Assembly (NCBI GenBank): GCA_022842245.1 | Contig: JALHPZ010000020.1 | Span: forward strand, 1 to 64,000 | Length of the DNA stretch: 64,000 bases | DNA from: Gemmataceae bacterium | Lineage (GTDB): Bacteria; Planctomycetota; Planctomycetia; Gemmatales; Gemmataceae | Direction: 5' to 3' | Part shown: piece after piece, positions 1 through 8,717 of the stretch | Position numbering within the stretch: position 1 is the stretch's first letter | Layout of the letters: the number at the start of each line of letters is the position of its first letter | Notes under the pieces: model-generated | Databases searched by the model: none | Told to the model about the DNA's origin: nothing | Seen by the model: the letters and a program-made list of their open reading frames with translations, nothing else | Program-made: the position numbers and the translations under genes

Positions 1-1044
1 CCGCCGCCGGGCGTCCCCGGCCGCGCGCGCCAGCTCCGTCCGCCGCGCCCGCTCCTCCGCACCGGTCCGGTAGGCCGCGAGCGCCGCCGCCAACTCCCCC
101 GCGTTCGTCGGCCGGTCCGCCGGTTCCACCGCAAGGCAACGCTTAGTCAGCGCGATCAACTCCGGGTCCGCCCCGCACGCGTCCAGCCGCGCGAACGCAT
201 CGTCCACCTTCCCCCGCGCCGCCAACTGGCGCGTCGTCTCCGCATCGCTGCCCACGAACGGCGGCTGGCCCGTCAGGATCACGCACAGGATCGCGCCCAA
301 ACCGAACACATCCGAGCGCTCGTCGATCCGGTCCACGGCGCCGATCGCCTGCTCCGGCGGCATGAACGCCGGCGTGCCCATGAACTGCCCGTACTGCGTG
401 CTCGCGTCGGAGTTCGAGTCCCGATCCGATCGGATCTTCGTGGTCTCGTTCGACTCCGGCCGCGGCGTCGGCGATTCGCCCAGCACCTTCGCGAGGCCCC
501 AATCCATCACCTGCGTTTCGCCGAACGCGCCGACCATCACGTTCGCCGGCTTCAAGTCGCGGTGGATGACGCGCCGGCTGTGCGCGTAAGCCAGCGCCAG
601 CGCGATCGCTTCGAAGATGAGCAGGAAACGCCCGCGCTCCGCCGCCGGGTCGGGCCGCGCCTTCAACAGCCGATCGAGCGTTTCCCCCTTGATCAGTTTC
701 ATGGCGAGGAACGGCCGGCCGTTCGGCAGCACGCCCACCTGATGCACCGCCGGGATGCCCGGGTGCTGGAGCTGCGCCGTGATGCGGGCTTCCTCGAGGA
801 AGCGCACGGCCGCGGTGCCGACGGCGGGGAACTGATCCTGCAACAGCTTGACGGCGACTTCGCGACTGAGGCTGAGATCGAACGCGCGGTAGACGACGCC
901 CATGCCGCCGCGGCCGACCTCGTCGCGCAGCTCGTAGCCCGCCGGCGCGGCCGCGCCCGACAGCGCTGCCGATAGGGTTTGTTGGTCCGCGCCGGCCGCT
1001 TGCGTCCGCTCGTAGGCCGGGGTCGGTTCGTCGAGGTGGGGCAT
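1..1044 (-). CDS. Ser/Thr protein kinase, PknB-like (C-terminus outside window)
   Basis: Hanks-type protein kinase; 348 residues are visible and the frame runs off the left edge of the window. The start at 1044 (MPHLDEPTPAYE) is the first ATG ahead of the kinase core. Seen motifs: Gly loop [10 protein letters not shown] near residues 43-52, ATP-binding Lys in VAVKLL near 66, catalytic HRDLKPANV near 161-169, and a DWG triplet (QVMDWGLAK, near 181) where most kinases have DFG. The activation segment ends GTPAFMPPEQ. After the kinase core comes a charged Arg/Glu/Ala-rich stretch, probably the start of a coiled-coil or repeat region as in other planctomycete kinases. An intact Lys, HRD and Asp suggest an active enzyme. 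The substrate is unknown. It lies divergent to nothing on its 5' side: the next gene, a helicase, is on the same strand. Confidence 0.9.
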   Translation of the reverse strand, partial: MPHLDEPTPAYERTQAAGADQQTLSAALSGAAAPAGYELRDEVGRGGMGVVYRAFDLSLSREVAVKLLQDQFPAVGTAAVRFLEEARITAQLQHPGIPAVHQVGVLPNGRPFLAMKLIKGETLDRLLKARPDPAAERGRFLLIFEAIALALAYAHSRRVIHRDLKPANVMVGAFGETQVMDWGLAKVLGESPTPRPESNETTKIRSDRDSNSDASTQYGQFMGTPAFMPPEQAIGAVDRIDERSDVFGLGAILCVILTGQPPFVGSDAETTRQLAARGKVDDAFARLDACGADPELIALTKRCLAVEPADRPTNAGELAAALAAYRTGAEERARRTELARAAGDARRR

Positions 1045-1145
1045 CGCTCGGCCGCTTGAGGAAGGTCGAAATCGATTCGGGACCGCGTGTCATGTTACAC
1101 CATGCCCACCGCACCGGGCCAGCCCCGCGCCGATTCCGGGCCGCC

Positions 1146-3599
1146 TCAATCCAGCAGCCCCGCACCGAACGCCCGCTCGACCGACTCCGCCGTCGCCGGC
1201 TTCGCGTGCTCCTCCCCTTCCACCACGTCCGCCGCGTGCGCCTTCGCGATCGTCTCCTCCGTGCTCGCCGGGTCCACCTTCCGGCACGCCTCCGTCAGCT
1301 TGTCCGCCAAGTCGCGCAGCTCCGCCTTCCATTGAGCCGGGTCGATCCCCGGCGGCGTCAATTGCACGAACTCTTCGATCAGGAGGATGAAGCGCAGCAG
1401 GTGTCGGAAGATGATCCCTTCCTGTTTCGTGAGATCATTCGACGTGACGTACTGGTTGAAGTTGCCGCCGTAACGCAACACTTCGCCGGCCGCCCAAACG
1501 GATTGCACCGTGACGTCCGCGAGGTCCGGGAACTTCGCGTCGAAGAGCATCTTCGCCTTTTCGGCGAGCGTCGGCGGGCGCTCCTCGAATTCCTCTTCTT
1601 CCTCCTCCTCTTCGCCCTCGACCTTCGGCGGCTTCGCCTGGATGAGCCCGCGCGCGATCAGTTCCGGGTCAAGCATCTCGGTGGCGAGCGGCCCCGGGGG
1701 AATGTCGCCGGGAATGCGGACGAACTTGAGCAGCGGCCGCGGAATCTCCAGGACCGATTCGAGAAGCTGAATGCGTTCGTCCGGGTTCGCCTTGCCGAGG
1801 AGATCGACGAGGAACGCGCCGTAGATCGGGTGGCAGGCGCGGAAGACGAGCAGCTTGTCCAGTTCGGGAGTCGGCACGGCGCGCGCGGCCTGGTAGCGCG
1901 GCTCGGCCGTGGGTATGCCCGCGGCGTCCCCTCCCCCTTTCTTGTCCCCTCTCCCCTTGAGGGGGAGGGTTAGGGTGAGGGGTGGGGGCAAATGAAAACT
2001 GGTTGCACTCCCCGTCACCCCCACCCCGCCCTCCCCCTTCAAGGGGGAGGGAGAATGAGTCGATACGCCCGGTTCTTCCTTCGGCGGTTCCGGCTCCAGT
2101 GTCACGAAGCCCCTCTCGTGCAGCGTCATCAGCATCCGGTCGAGCTGCTTCATACCGGCCTCGATGCGCGGCTGATCGAGCAATCGTTTCCGAACAACGT
2201 TGCGGATCAGATCCACCTCCGGCGAGACCTTGAGGAGGTACGCCAGCAACCGCCACGGCAGCGGACCCTTGCTGTACAGCCGCGCCGGCGGGGCGGCCTT
2301 CAGCTTGTCGAAATCCGTTTCGGTCCAATACTTCCTCGTCGAGTTCCGCGTCGGCTTCTTCTTCAGGAGCGCCTTCTTCGCTTTCAAAAGTCCCGGATCT
2401 TTCGTCGTCTCCGGAATCTGATCGTACTGCTTCTTCCACTTCGCGATGCGGATGTCGTCCTCGTGCGGCCCGGCGTAGACGTGGCCTTCGGTATCGAATT
2501 GCGGTCGGCCCGCGCGGCCGAAGATCTGGTGCGCCGAACTCGGGTCGATCAGCTTCTCCTTGCCGAACGGCCCTTTCACGAGCGCCGTCAGCACCACCGA
2601 CCGCGCCGGCAGGTTGATCCCGGCCGCGAGCGTCTCGGTGCACAGCGCGACGCTCAGGAGCTTCTGCTCGAAGAGGCGCTCGACGACGCGCCGGTACTTC
2701 GGCAGCAGCCCCGCGTGGTGGACGCCCACACCCCGGCGCAGCATCTGCTTGAGCTTCGGCCCCACGCCGTGCGGCCATTCCAGCTTGTCCACCTCCGCGT
2801 TCAACGCCGACTTCTGCGCCGGGTTCAGCAGGTCCAGCCCCTTCAACTGCTCCGCGATCGACCAGCATTCGTCCCGGTTGAACGCGAACACCAGCGCCGG
2901 CGTCTTGCGCGTCGCATCGTCCCCCTTCGCCATCTCCACGAGCAGGTCGTTGAGGTATTCGTCGGGGCTCCAGTGATACGTCAGCGGAATCTTGCGCTCG
3001 CGGCCCTCGGCCAGTTCGAGCTTGCGCCCGTGGCAGCGCTCCAGCCAGTTCAGGAACTCGACCGAGTTCCCGACCGTCGCGGACAGCAACAGCAGCCGGA
3101 TATGCTTGGGCAGCAGCGCCAGCGAGAGCTCCCAGACAATACCGCGCTCGGGGTCGGCGAAGCTGTGGAACTCGTCCATGACGACGGCCGAGACGTTGTG
3201 GAAGTCGAACCCCTCGGGGTGCAGCAACCGGTTCAAGAGAATCTCGGCGACGACGACGAGCACCTTCGCGCCCGGGTTCACCTTGCGGTTGCCCGTCACG
3301 AGGCCGATCGACTCCTTCGGGAAACCCCAGCGCTCGGCGGCGGCCTGCATCTCCTGGAATTTCTGGTCGGTGAGCGCGATGAGCGGTGTGGTGTAGTAGG
3401 CGACGGTGCCCGAGTGAAGTGCCTCGTACAGCGCGGCCTGCGCGATGAGCGTCTTGCCCGTGCCTGTCGGCGCGCAGACGAGCACGCCCTGTTCGGAGGT
3501 GAACCATGCGAGAAGCGCGTCTTCCTGCACCGGGTACGGCGGGTACGGCAGTTGGTCGAGGTAGCGGGAAGCGAGTTCGTCGCGCGTCGGGGGTGGCAT
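1146..3599 (-). CDS. Ski2-like DExH-box RNA/DNA helicase
   Basis: Superfamily 2 helicase, 817 residues from the ATG at 3599 (MPPPTRDELASRYLDQL). The frame stays open 83 codons further upstream, but that stretch is lower in G+C and is not protein-like. Seen motifs: Walker A CAPTGTGKT near residues 42-50, motif II VVMDEFHSF near 139-147 (the DEFH variant is typical of the Ski2 group), motif III LLLSATV, and motif VI QIFGRAGRPQF. The family unwinds RNA or DNA using ATP; the substrate here cannot be inferred. Residues about 515-552 are encoded by an inserted palindromic repeat pair (separate entry) that leaves the frame open between helicase core and C-terminal domain. The C-terminal part also has a long acidic run (EGEEEEEEEEFEE). 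No operon partner is evident. Confidence 0.85.
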   Translation of the reverse strand: MPPPTRDELASRYLDQLPYPPYPVQEDALLAWFTSEQGVLVCAPTGTGKTLIAQAALYEALHSGTVAYYTTPLIALTDQKFQEMQAAAERWGFPKESIGLVTGNRKVNPGAKVLVVVAEILLNRLLHPEGFDFHNVSAVVMDEFHSFADPERGIVWELSLALLPKHIRLLLLSATVGNSVEFLNWLERCHGRKLELAEGRERKIPLTYHWSPDEYLNDLLVEMAKGDDATRKTPALVFAFNRDECWSIAEQLKGLDLLNPAQKSALNAEVDKLEWPHGVGPKLKQMLRRGVGVHHAGLLPKYRRVVERLFEQKLLSVALCTETLAAGINLPARSVVLTALVKGPFGKEKLIDPSSAHQIFGRAGRPQFDTEGHVYAGPHEDDIRIAKWKKQYDQIPETTKDPGLLKAKKALLKKKPTRNSTRKYWTETDFDKLKAAPPARLYSKGPLPWRLLAYLLKVSPEVDLIRNVVRKRLLDQPRIEAGMKQLDRMLMTLHERGFVTLEPEPPKEEPGVSTHSPSPLKGEGGVGVTGSATSFHLPPPLTLTLPLKGRGDKKGGGDAAGIPTAEPRYQAARAVPTPELDKLLVFRACHPIYGAFLVDLLGKANPDERIQLLESVLEIPRPLLKFVRIPGDIPPGPLATEMLDPELIARGLIQAKPPKVEGEEEEEEEEFEERPPTLAEKAKMLFDAKFPDLADVTVQSVWAAGEVLRYGGNFNQYVTSNDLTKQEGIIFRHLLRFILLIEEFVQLTPPGIDPAQWKAELRDLADKLTEACRKVDPASTEETIAKAHAADVVEGEEHAKPATAESVERAFGAGLLD
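1943..2053. repeat. Inverted pair of palindromic repeats inside the helicase gene
   Basis: Two copies of a C/G-rich palindrome (core CTCCCCTTGAGGGGGAGG and CTCCCCCTTCAAGGGGGAGG) lie in opposite orientation, about 1943-1988 and 2009-2053, separated by roughly 20 bases. Together they form an imperfect inverted repeat and are read in frame through the helicase, giving the peptides SPSPLKGEGGVGV and TLTLPLKGRGD. Composition and structure differ sharply from the flanking coding sequence. Confidence 0.8.
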
Positions 3600-3819
3600 G
3601 CGGATTATTATCCGGTTCCGGACCCGGACGGACTCCCGAATCGGGGAATCGGCACAATGTCTTTCCGCATTCCCCGCGCCAACTTTCCAATCGTCTTGAA
3701 AACTGGAATCGTCCGATTCCCGATTGCAGAGTGGCCAAAAACGACGGAACGATCTGCACAGAACCGAACTGTCGAATGTCCGAAATCGTACCTTTTGGAA
3801 AGATTCTTGCAGGAATTTG

Positions 3820-3848
3820 TTGACTTGACTCTTGCTCAAGGTTAGCAT
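3820..3848 (+). promoter_or_regulatory. Probable sigma-70-type promoter for the small secreted protein gene
   Basis: TTGACT at 3820-3825 and TAGCAT at 3843-3848 are separated by exactly 17 bases, in a locally A+T-richer stretch. Transcription would start about 18-20 bases before the ATG at 3873. This is a by-eye match (5/6 and 4/6 to the consensus) with no experimental support. Confidence 0.4.
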
Positions 3849-3872
3849 CGGCTTTGAACGCTGGATTGCTTC

Positions 3873-4262
3873 ATGTTCTCCGTTCGACTCCCATCATCGA
3901 TCCGATTCGCCGTGGCAGGTTTCCTGCTCGCGTTCGCGTTCGTTTCGAGCGAAGGGAAAGCCAACGCGGGTTGCGGCGAACCGATGCTGACCCTCGGCGG
4001 TCACGGCGCTCATGACGATGCCTCGCCGGATCGGCCGAAGACTCCTTGCACCGGCCCGCATTGTTCCGAACGCCCGACCGCGCCGCCCGTCCTTCCCCCG
4101 TCGATGCCGACGAAACTGCACACCTCGCAGGAAGCTTGCACGCTCTCGAGCGTTTGGAAATTCTCGCCGTTCCGTGCCGATGCCTTCCGATCAATTCCCG
4201 ATTCCCTTGGCCGGCCTGTTCGCCGGTCCTCCGTGCCATTCCATCCCCCCCGATCCATCTGA
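3873..4262 (+). CDS. Small secreted protein of unknown function
   Basis: A 129-residue protein starting at the ATG at 3873. It begins with a clear signal peptide (SIRFAVAGFLLAFAFVSSEG followed by KANAG), after which comes CGEPMLTLGGHGAH and a Cys-Pro-rich stretch PCTGPHCSERPTAPPVLPP. Family name not known to me. Small exported proteins with a PCxGPxCS-like motif and a Pro-rich tail recur in planctomycetes, so I treat this as a conserved hypothetical protein, but I cannot verify that here. It sits just upstream of a DUF1559 pseudopilin gene on the same strand and has its own promoter-like element. The 260 bases between the two genes show no further gene. Confidence 0.6.
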   Translation: MFSVRLPSSIRFAVAGFLLAFAFVSSEGKANAGCGEPMLTLGGHGAHDDASPDRPKTPCTGPHCSERPTAPPVLPPSMPTKLHTSQEACTLSSVWKFSPFRADAFRSIPDSLGRPVRRSSVPFHPPRSI

Positions 4263-4522
4263 TGGCCGACCGGTGAATGCGCGCCTGCGCTCGCGCGGAG
4301 GTTCCGCAGCGCACGCCTCCGTAACCATCGCGTCGGTCGTTCGCGTTCGCGCACGTTCCGTGCAGCCCCGCTCCCTTCGTTGACGGCCGGACTCCGCGTC
4401 CGCGCCACGATTTGTTCCCGATGAATGCGCGGCCGCTTCGCGTCCGCGCGGATTCTTCCCGCGTCCCCGATGGGGTCCGCGTACGTTCTCGTTCCGTTTC
4501 ATTCTTTCATCCAGGTGTTTCC

Positions 4523-5473
4523 ATGGTCACACGTTCCCGCAAGGGGTTCACCCTGATCGAACTGCTGGTCGTCATCGCGATCATCGCGATCCTGATCGGT
4601 CTTCTGCTGCCAGCGGTGCAGAAGGTACGCGAAGCCGCCGCCCGATCGCAATGCACGAACAACCTCAAGCAACTCGGACTTGCCACGCACAACTTCCACG
4701 ACGTGAACGGCCACCTGCCCGCGTCCGATGCACGGTCGACCGGTATTTCGGCACATGCGTATCTCCTGCCGCACATCGAGCAGGACAACATCTTCCGATT
4801 GATCGATCTCACCGTGAGCCACAACCACGCGAACAACGCAAACGCGCGGGCGCAGAACATCAAGACGTTCCTCTGCCCGTCCGACCCGGTGACGCAGGTA
4901 CCGGCCGGTTGGGCGGGCAACAACTATCGCACGAATTCCGGTGATACGCTCCTGAACGGCCAGCCGTCGACCACCGGCGCGAACTCCACGATGCCGCGGC
5001 CGAACGGTCCGTTCGTCCCGCAACTAATCACCACGCGATTCGCGTCGATCACCGATGGCCTGAGCAATACGGCCGGCTGGAGCGAGCACCTCAAGGGCGA
5101 CTTCAACCAGGGCCAATCGACCTTTACCGACACTTTTGAGCCCGGCACCTATCCGAACACCGCGGACGAATCGGTGGCGATGTGCGCCGCGGTCGACGTG
5201 AACAACCTCAGCATGCAAGGCGTCTCGGACGTCGGCGCGCCGTGGCTGCGCGGCTACCACTCGACCACGAAGTACTATCACGTTTCGCTGCCGAACACGC
5301 GGTCGTGCATGTACCCGCCCGGCCGCATCGCGACCACCGCGAAGAGCCAGCACTCCGGCGGCGTCATGGTCGGGATGATGGATGGCTCGATCCGCTTCGT
5401 GCCGAACTCGATCAACATCGTGGCGTGGCGCGCGATGGGGTCCCGCGACGGCGGTGAAACCATCATCGAGTAA
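4523..5473 (+). CDS. DUF1559 type II pseudopilin-like protein
   Basis: A 316-residue protein from the ATG at 4523 ([20 protein letters not shown]); an in-frame upstream ATG exists but would bury the leader. An AGG-containing ribosome site lies about 8 bases upstream. The short basic leader ends in G, followed by the methylated-Phe motif F-T-L-I-E and a hydrophobic helix ending [16 protein letters not shown], which is the prepilin peptidase cleavage and assembly signature. The C-terminal half carries [17 protein letters not shown] and a terminal GGE motif, both characteristic of planctomycete DUF1559 proteins. It is likely processed and held at the cell surface or in a pseudopilus; the actual role of the family is unclear. 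It is followed, across a GC hairpin, by a lipoprotein gene. Confidence 0.9.
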   Translation: MVTRSRKGFTLIELLVVIAIIAILIGLLLPAVQKVREAAARSQCTNNLKQLGLATHNFHDVNGHLPASDARSTGISAHAYLLPHIEQDNIFRLIDLTVSHNHANNANARAQNIKTFLCPSDPVTQVPAGWAGNNYRTNSGDTLLNGQPSTTGANSTMPRPNGPFVPQLITTRFASITDGLSNTAGWSEHLKGDFNQGQSTFTDTFEPGTYPNTADESVAMCAAVDVNNLSMQGVSDVGAPWLRGYHSTTKYYHVSLPNTRSCMYPPGRIATTAKSQHSGGVMVGMMDGSIRFVPNSINIVAWRAMGSRDGGETIIE

Positions 5474-5481
5474 TACCCTTG

Positions 5482-5507
5482 GCGCGCGGCCCGATCGGGC
5501 CGCGCGC
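5482..5507 (+). terminator. Perfect 26-bp GC palindrome between pseudopilin and lipoprotein genes
   Basis: The sequence 5482-5507 is a perfect palindrome centred on GATC with GCGCGCGGCCC arms, 8 bases after the pseudopilin stop. No T-tract follows, so it may be an RNA stability or attenuating hairpin rather than a classical intrinsic terminator. Confidence 0.45.
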
Positions 5508-5533
5508 GGACATTCCCCCAACGGAATCCCGAC

Positions 5534-5899
5534 ATGCTTCGCTTACTGGTTCCGTGCCTGGCGTTCGCGCTGGCCGGCTGTTCCTCTTCCGATCCGCTTT
5601 CGATGGCGACCACGGCCGAGAAGTCGCGCCCGGCGCTCGACGCTGCGCTCGGCGGCTGGAAGGCGGGAAAAACCGAGGCCGAATTGAAGGGCCAATCGCC
5701 GCCGGTCTACCTGATCGATGCGGACTTCAAACGCGGTGCCAAACTCACGGATTACAAGGTCGAAGGCGAAGGAAAGCCCCACGGCACCGGCTTCCGCTAC
5801 GACGTTTCTCTCACCATCGATGGCGGCAAAGGCGCGAAAAAGGTCGCCTATCGCGTCGTCACCGAACCCAACACCGCGATCTCCCGCGAGGACGATTGA
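5534..5899 (+). CDS. Small lipoprotein, unknown function
   Basis: A 121-residue protein. The N-terminus MLRLLVPCLAFALAGCSSSD is a lipoprotein signal with the lipobox LAGC, so Cys15 should be lipidated and the protein membrane-anchored outside the cytoplasm. The mature part is hydrophilic and has no motif I recognise. It ends in TGA two bases before the ATG of the next gene (CMD-like protein), so the two are almost certainly co-transcribed. It follows the DUF1559 gene, an arrangement seen twice more in this window, although the lipoproteins there have a different fold. Confidence 0.8.
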   Translation: MLRLLVPCLAFALAGCSSSDPLSMATTAEKSRPALDAALGGWKAGKTEAELKGQSPPVYLIDADFKRGAKLTDYKVEGEGKPHGTGFRYDVSLTIDGGKGAKKVAYRVVTEPNTAISREDD

Positions 5900-5901
5900 C
5901 C

Positions 5902-7242
5902 ATGACTCCGCTGATCCTCTCCACGCTTTTGTTCGTATCGGGTGACACCCCGCCGGCGGCGGCACCCAAACTTGTACCCGCGACGCGCGTTGAAGAAAAA
6001 GAGGCGATGGAAGCGCACAAGACAGCGCGCCCGCGCCTGCCCGCGCCGCCCGAAGCCGAAGGCCGCGGCGTGAACAACGGCCGCTTCCGGCAGTATTACC
6101 TCGGCCACCTCGGCGGCGGGTTCGGCGGCACCGGGACGGGCACGGGTGGTGCCGGCGGCAACCGGACCGGCGCGGGCCGCGACCCGGCCATGACCCTCGA
6201 CAACACCTTCAAGGTCAAGCTCTTTTGGATCGCGTCCCGCGCCAACAACTGCTACTACTGCCTCGGCCACCAGGAGCAGAAACTCGCCGTCGCCGGTGTG
6301 AGCGACGACGAGATCGCTGCGCTCGACGCCGACTGGTCCCGGTTCACCGTAGCCGAGAAGACCGCGTTCGCGTTCACGAAGAAACTTACGCAGACGCCGC
6401 ACCTCGTGGGCACGTCCGACCTCGACGCGATGAAAAAGCACTACAAGCCGAACGAGGTGCTGGAAATCGTAGTCACCGTCGCCGGGTACAACGCGACGAA
6501 CCGCTGGACGGACGGATTGAACATCCCGGCGGAGGCGTCGGGCCAGTTCCGCCGCGAAGACGGCAAGGAAGGGCCGGACCTGAGCAAGTTCACGACGCCG
6601 ACGAGCGCGAAGTTCAAGGACATCGTGTCGCTGGTGGCACCGCTGCCGGAGAAGTGCGTGAAGGGTTCGCCGCCGTCGTGGCCGGCGCGGCCGGCGCTCG
6701 AGGACCGCGCGGCGGTCGAGGCGCACTGGAAGGCGGCTAAGGATCGCACGGCCGCGCTGCCGTTGGCGGAGGAGAAGGCGGCGGCGGAACTCTGGAAGGG
6801 CGCGGGCACCGCGCCGCAGTGGGTGCGCCTGCTGGCCGTGTTTCCGCGATCCGGCGAATCGCGCGTGTCCGGGATGAAGAATGCCGCCGAAAAGGGGTTG
6901 CTGCCCGCTCGCGTCCAGGCGGAGATCGCATGGACCGCGGCGCGGGTCGACCGCGCGTGGTACGCCCTCGCCCGCGCCAAGGCGCGATTGAGGGCGCTTG
7001 GTTTCACCGACGACCAGATCTTCGCCCTTGACGGCGACGCGAAAGACCTGCCGGAATCGGAACGGCTCGCGATCGCCTTCGCCCGCAAGCTTTCGATGGC
7101 GCCGGCGACCGTCAGCGATACGGACGTCGAAGGCCTTCGGAAGCACTTCAAGGACAAGGAAGTCGCCGAGATCGTACACAACGTCTGCAACGCGGCGTTC
7201 CTGAACCGCGTGACCGAAACGGCGCGGCTGCCGCTCGACTGA
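5902..7242 (+). CDS. Exported carboxymuconolactone decarboxylase (AhpD-fold) family protein, two domains
   Basis: 446 residues from the ATG at 5902. The frame is open further upstream, but that part overlaps the lipoprotein gene. An N-terminal hydrophobic segment (MTPLILSTLLFVSGDTPPAA) suggests export. After a Gly-rich linker the first CMD/AhpD-like domain (about residues 95-220) contains NNCYYCLGHQ, the CxxC-x-x-H redox motif of AhpD-type proteins. A second copy in the C-terminal half (AARVDRAWYALARAKARLRA) has kept the fold pattern but lost both Cys residues. The family includes peroxidase partners and decarboxylases; the substrate is not known. The next gene is a tandem paralogue, with only 26 bases between them. 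Confidence 0.8.
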   Translation: MTPLILSTLLFVSGDTPPAAAPKLVPATRVEEKEAMEAHKTARPRLPAPPEAEGRGVNNGRFRQYYLGHLGGGFGGTGTGTGGAGGNRTGAGRDPAMTLDNTFKVKLFWIASRANNCYYCLGHQEQKLAVAGVSDDEIAALDADWSRFTVAEKTAFAFTKKLTQTPHLVGTSDLDAMKKHYKPNEVLEIVVTVAGYNATNRWTDGLNIPAEASGQFRREDGKEGPDLSKFTTPTSAKFKDIVSLVAPLPEKCVKGSPPSWPARPALEDRAAVEAHWKAAKDRTAALPLAEEKAAAELWKGAGTAPQWVRLLAVFPRSGESRVSGMKNAAEKGLLPARVQAEIAWTAARVDRAWYALARAKARLRALGFTDDQIFALDGDAKDLPESERLAIAFARKLSMAPATVSDTDVEGLRKHFKDKEVAEIVHNVCNAAFLNRVTETARLPLD

Positions 7243-7268
7243 TATTCCTCTCTCCTACGGATACTCAC

Positions 7269-8663
7269 ATGAAACGCGTTCTCTTGACATTGTTCGGCGG
7301 ATTCGCGGCGAACGCCGCGTTCGGCGCCGACCTGCCGACCAACGAACCCCGTCCGACGCCGTTGACGCGGCCGGAGATGAAGCAGTACCTCGAAGACATG
7401 AAGGCGCGCAAGCCGCGTATTCCGCTGCCGGAACTCACCGAGGAAGACAAGGCGAAGCTCGGCGAGCGCGGCGGCGGCTACGAAAGCCGACTGCGCTACC
7501 ATTACATGCCGCAATCGGGCGATGGCCGCGGCGCAGGCGGCGGTCGCGGGGGAAGCGGATTCGGCTTCGGTCCGACCGGCACCGAGGCAACGCTCGACAA
7601 CACCTTCAAGGTGCAACTCTTCTGGCTCGTGTCCCGCGCCAACAACTGCCAGTACTGCCAGGGCCACCAGGAGAGCAAGCTGCTCCGCGCCGGCATGAAG
7701 GAAGACGAGATTGCGGCGCTCGACAGCGACTGGAACGCCTTCGGCGAACCGCAGAAAGTCGCGTTCGCGTTCGCGGTGAAGTTCACGAACAACCCGCACC
7801 TGCTCAACGATGCGGACATCGAGGGGCTGCGCAAACACTTTTCCAACGAGAAGATTCTGGAAATGATCCTGTCGATGGCGGGGAATAATTCCATCAACCG
7901 GTGGAAGGAAGGCACCGGCGTGCCGCAGAACGAAGGCAGCGGCGGCTTCGGCCGCGGGGGCACCGAGCGCCCGGCGACGACGGAGAAGCACACGTACCTG
8001 ACACCGACGGCGGACAAGTACAAGAGCGCCGTCACGAAGGTGTCGCCGTTGGAGATCGATCCGAAGACCGGCGGCCCGTCGCGCGCGACGGTCTGCAAGC
8101 GCCCGGCGCTCGAGAACCGAATCGATACCGAAGCGGCGCTCGCCGCCGCGGCGAAGCGGACGCCGCGCCTGCCGCTCGTGGACGACGCCAAGGCGCGCGC
8201 GGTCGTGCCGGCCGACTATCCGAAGGGCGAGCTGCCGCAATGGATCCGGCTGCTGGCGACATTCCCGGAACAAGCGAAGTCCCGTGTCGCGAGCCAGATC
8301 TCGGCCGAAACGAAAGGTGACCTGACCCCACTCCTCAAGGCGCAGGTGAGCTGGATCATCGCGCGGCAGGATCGGGCCTGGTACGCCACGGCGGAGGCCA
8401 AGAAGCGCCTCGCGGCGCTTGGCCAGACCGACGATCGGATCTACGCGCTCGACGGCGACTGGAAAGGTTTCACGCCGACCGAGCAAGCGATGTTCACGGT
8501 CGCGAAGAAGCTGGCGGCCTCGCCGGTGGTCCTCTCGGACGACGATGTGGCGGCCGCGGTGAAGCTCGCCGGCCCGCGCGACGTCGTGCAACTGATCAGC
8601 TACGTCACCTCGCGCGCCTCGTTCGATCGCATCACGGAATCCGCCGGCCTGCGGGCGGAGTGA
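7269..8663 (+). CDS. Exported carboxymuconolactone decarboxylase family protein (paralogue)
   Basis: 464 residues with signal peptide MKRVLLTLFGGFAANAAFGA. The architecture is the same as in the preceding gene: a Gly-rich linker, a first AhpD-like domain with NNCQYCQGHQ, and a second half (IARQDRAWYATAEAKKRLAA) without the Cys pair. The two genes align along most of their length (DNTFKVQLFWLVSRANNCQ against DNTFKVKLFWIASRANNCY), so they arose by tandem duplication. They probably act together outside the cytoplasm in a thiol-dependent reaction, but no partner reductase is nearby. A hairpin followed by T residues lies just downstream, shared with the convergent amidohydrolase gene. Confidence 0.8.
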   Translation: MKRVLLTLFGGFAANAAFGADLPTNEPRPTPLTRPEMKQYLEDMKARKPRIPLPELTEEDKAKLGERGGGYESRLRYHYMPQSGDGRGAGGGRGGSGFGFGPTGTEATLDNTFKVQLFWLVSRANNCQYCQGHQESKLLRAGMKEDEIAALDSDWNAFGEPQKVAFAFAVKFTNNPHLLNDADIEGLRKHFSNEKILEMILSMAGNNSINRWKEGTGVPQNEGSGGFGRGGTERPATTEKHTYLTPTADKYKSAVTKVSPLEIDPKTGGPSRATVCKRPALENRIDTEAALAAAAKRTPRLPLVDDAKARAVVPADYPKGELPQWIRLLATFPEQAKSRVASQISAETKGDLTPLLKAQVSWIIARQDRAWYATAEAKKRLAALGQTDDRIYALDGDWKGFTPTEQAMFTVAKKLAASPVVLSDDDVAAAVKLAGPRDVVQLISYVTSRASFDRITESAGLRAE

Positions 8664-8680
8664 CCGCGAGAGGGGATCTT

Positions 8681-8717
8681 CGGGGAGCGGGACGCGAGTC
8701 CGGCTCCCCGTTTCATT
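8681..8717 (+). terminator. Hairpin with T-rich tail, end of the CMD gene pair
   Basis: An 8-bp stem CGGGGAGC (8681-8688) / GCTCCCCG (8703-8710) is followed by TTTCATTT. It lies 18 bases after the CMD paralogue stop and overlaps the end of the convergent amidohydrolase gene, so it may serve both directions weakly. Confidence 0.5.

Noticed and set aside
411..420. GTTCGAGTCC, resembling a tRNA T-loop
   Set aside because: It lies inside the kinase coding sequence and no acceptor stem or anticodon arm can be folded around it.
1992..3845. 617-codon plus-strand frame opposite the helicase
   Set aside because: Low-complexity Arg/Leu/Gln-rich translation without motifs; the opposite strand carries all helicase motifs.
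3600..3848. Longer N-terminus of the helicase
   Set aside because: The extra 83 codons are lower in G+C, lack helicase similarity and would lie over the promoter-like element of the divergent gene.
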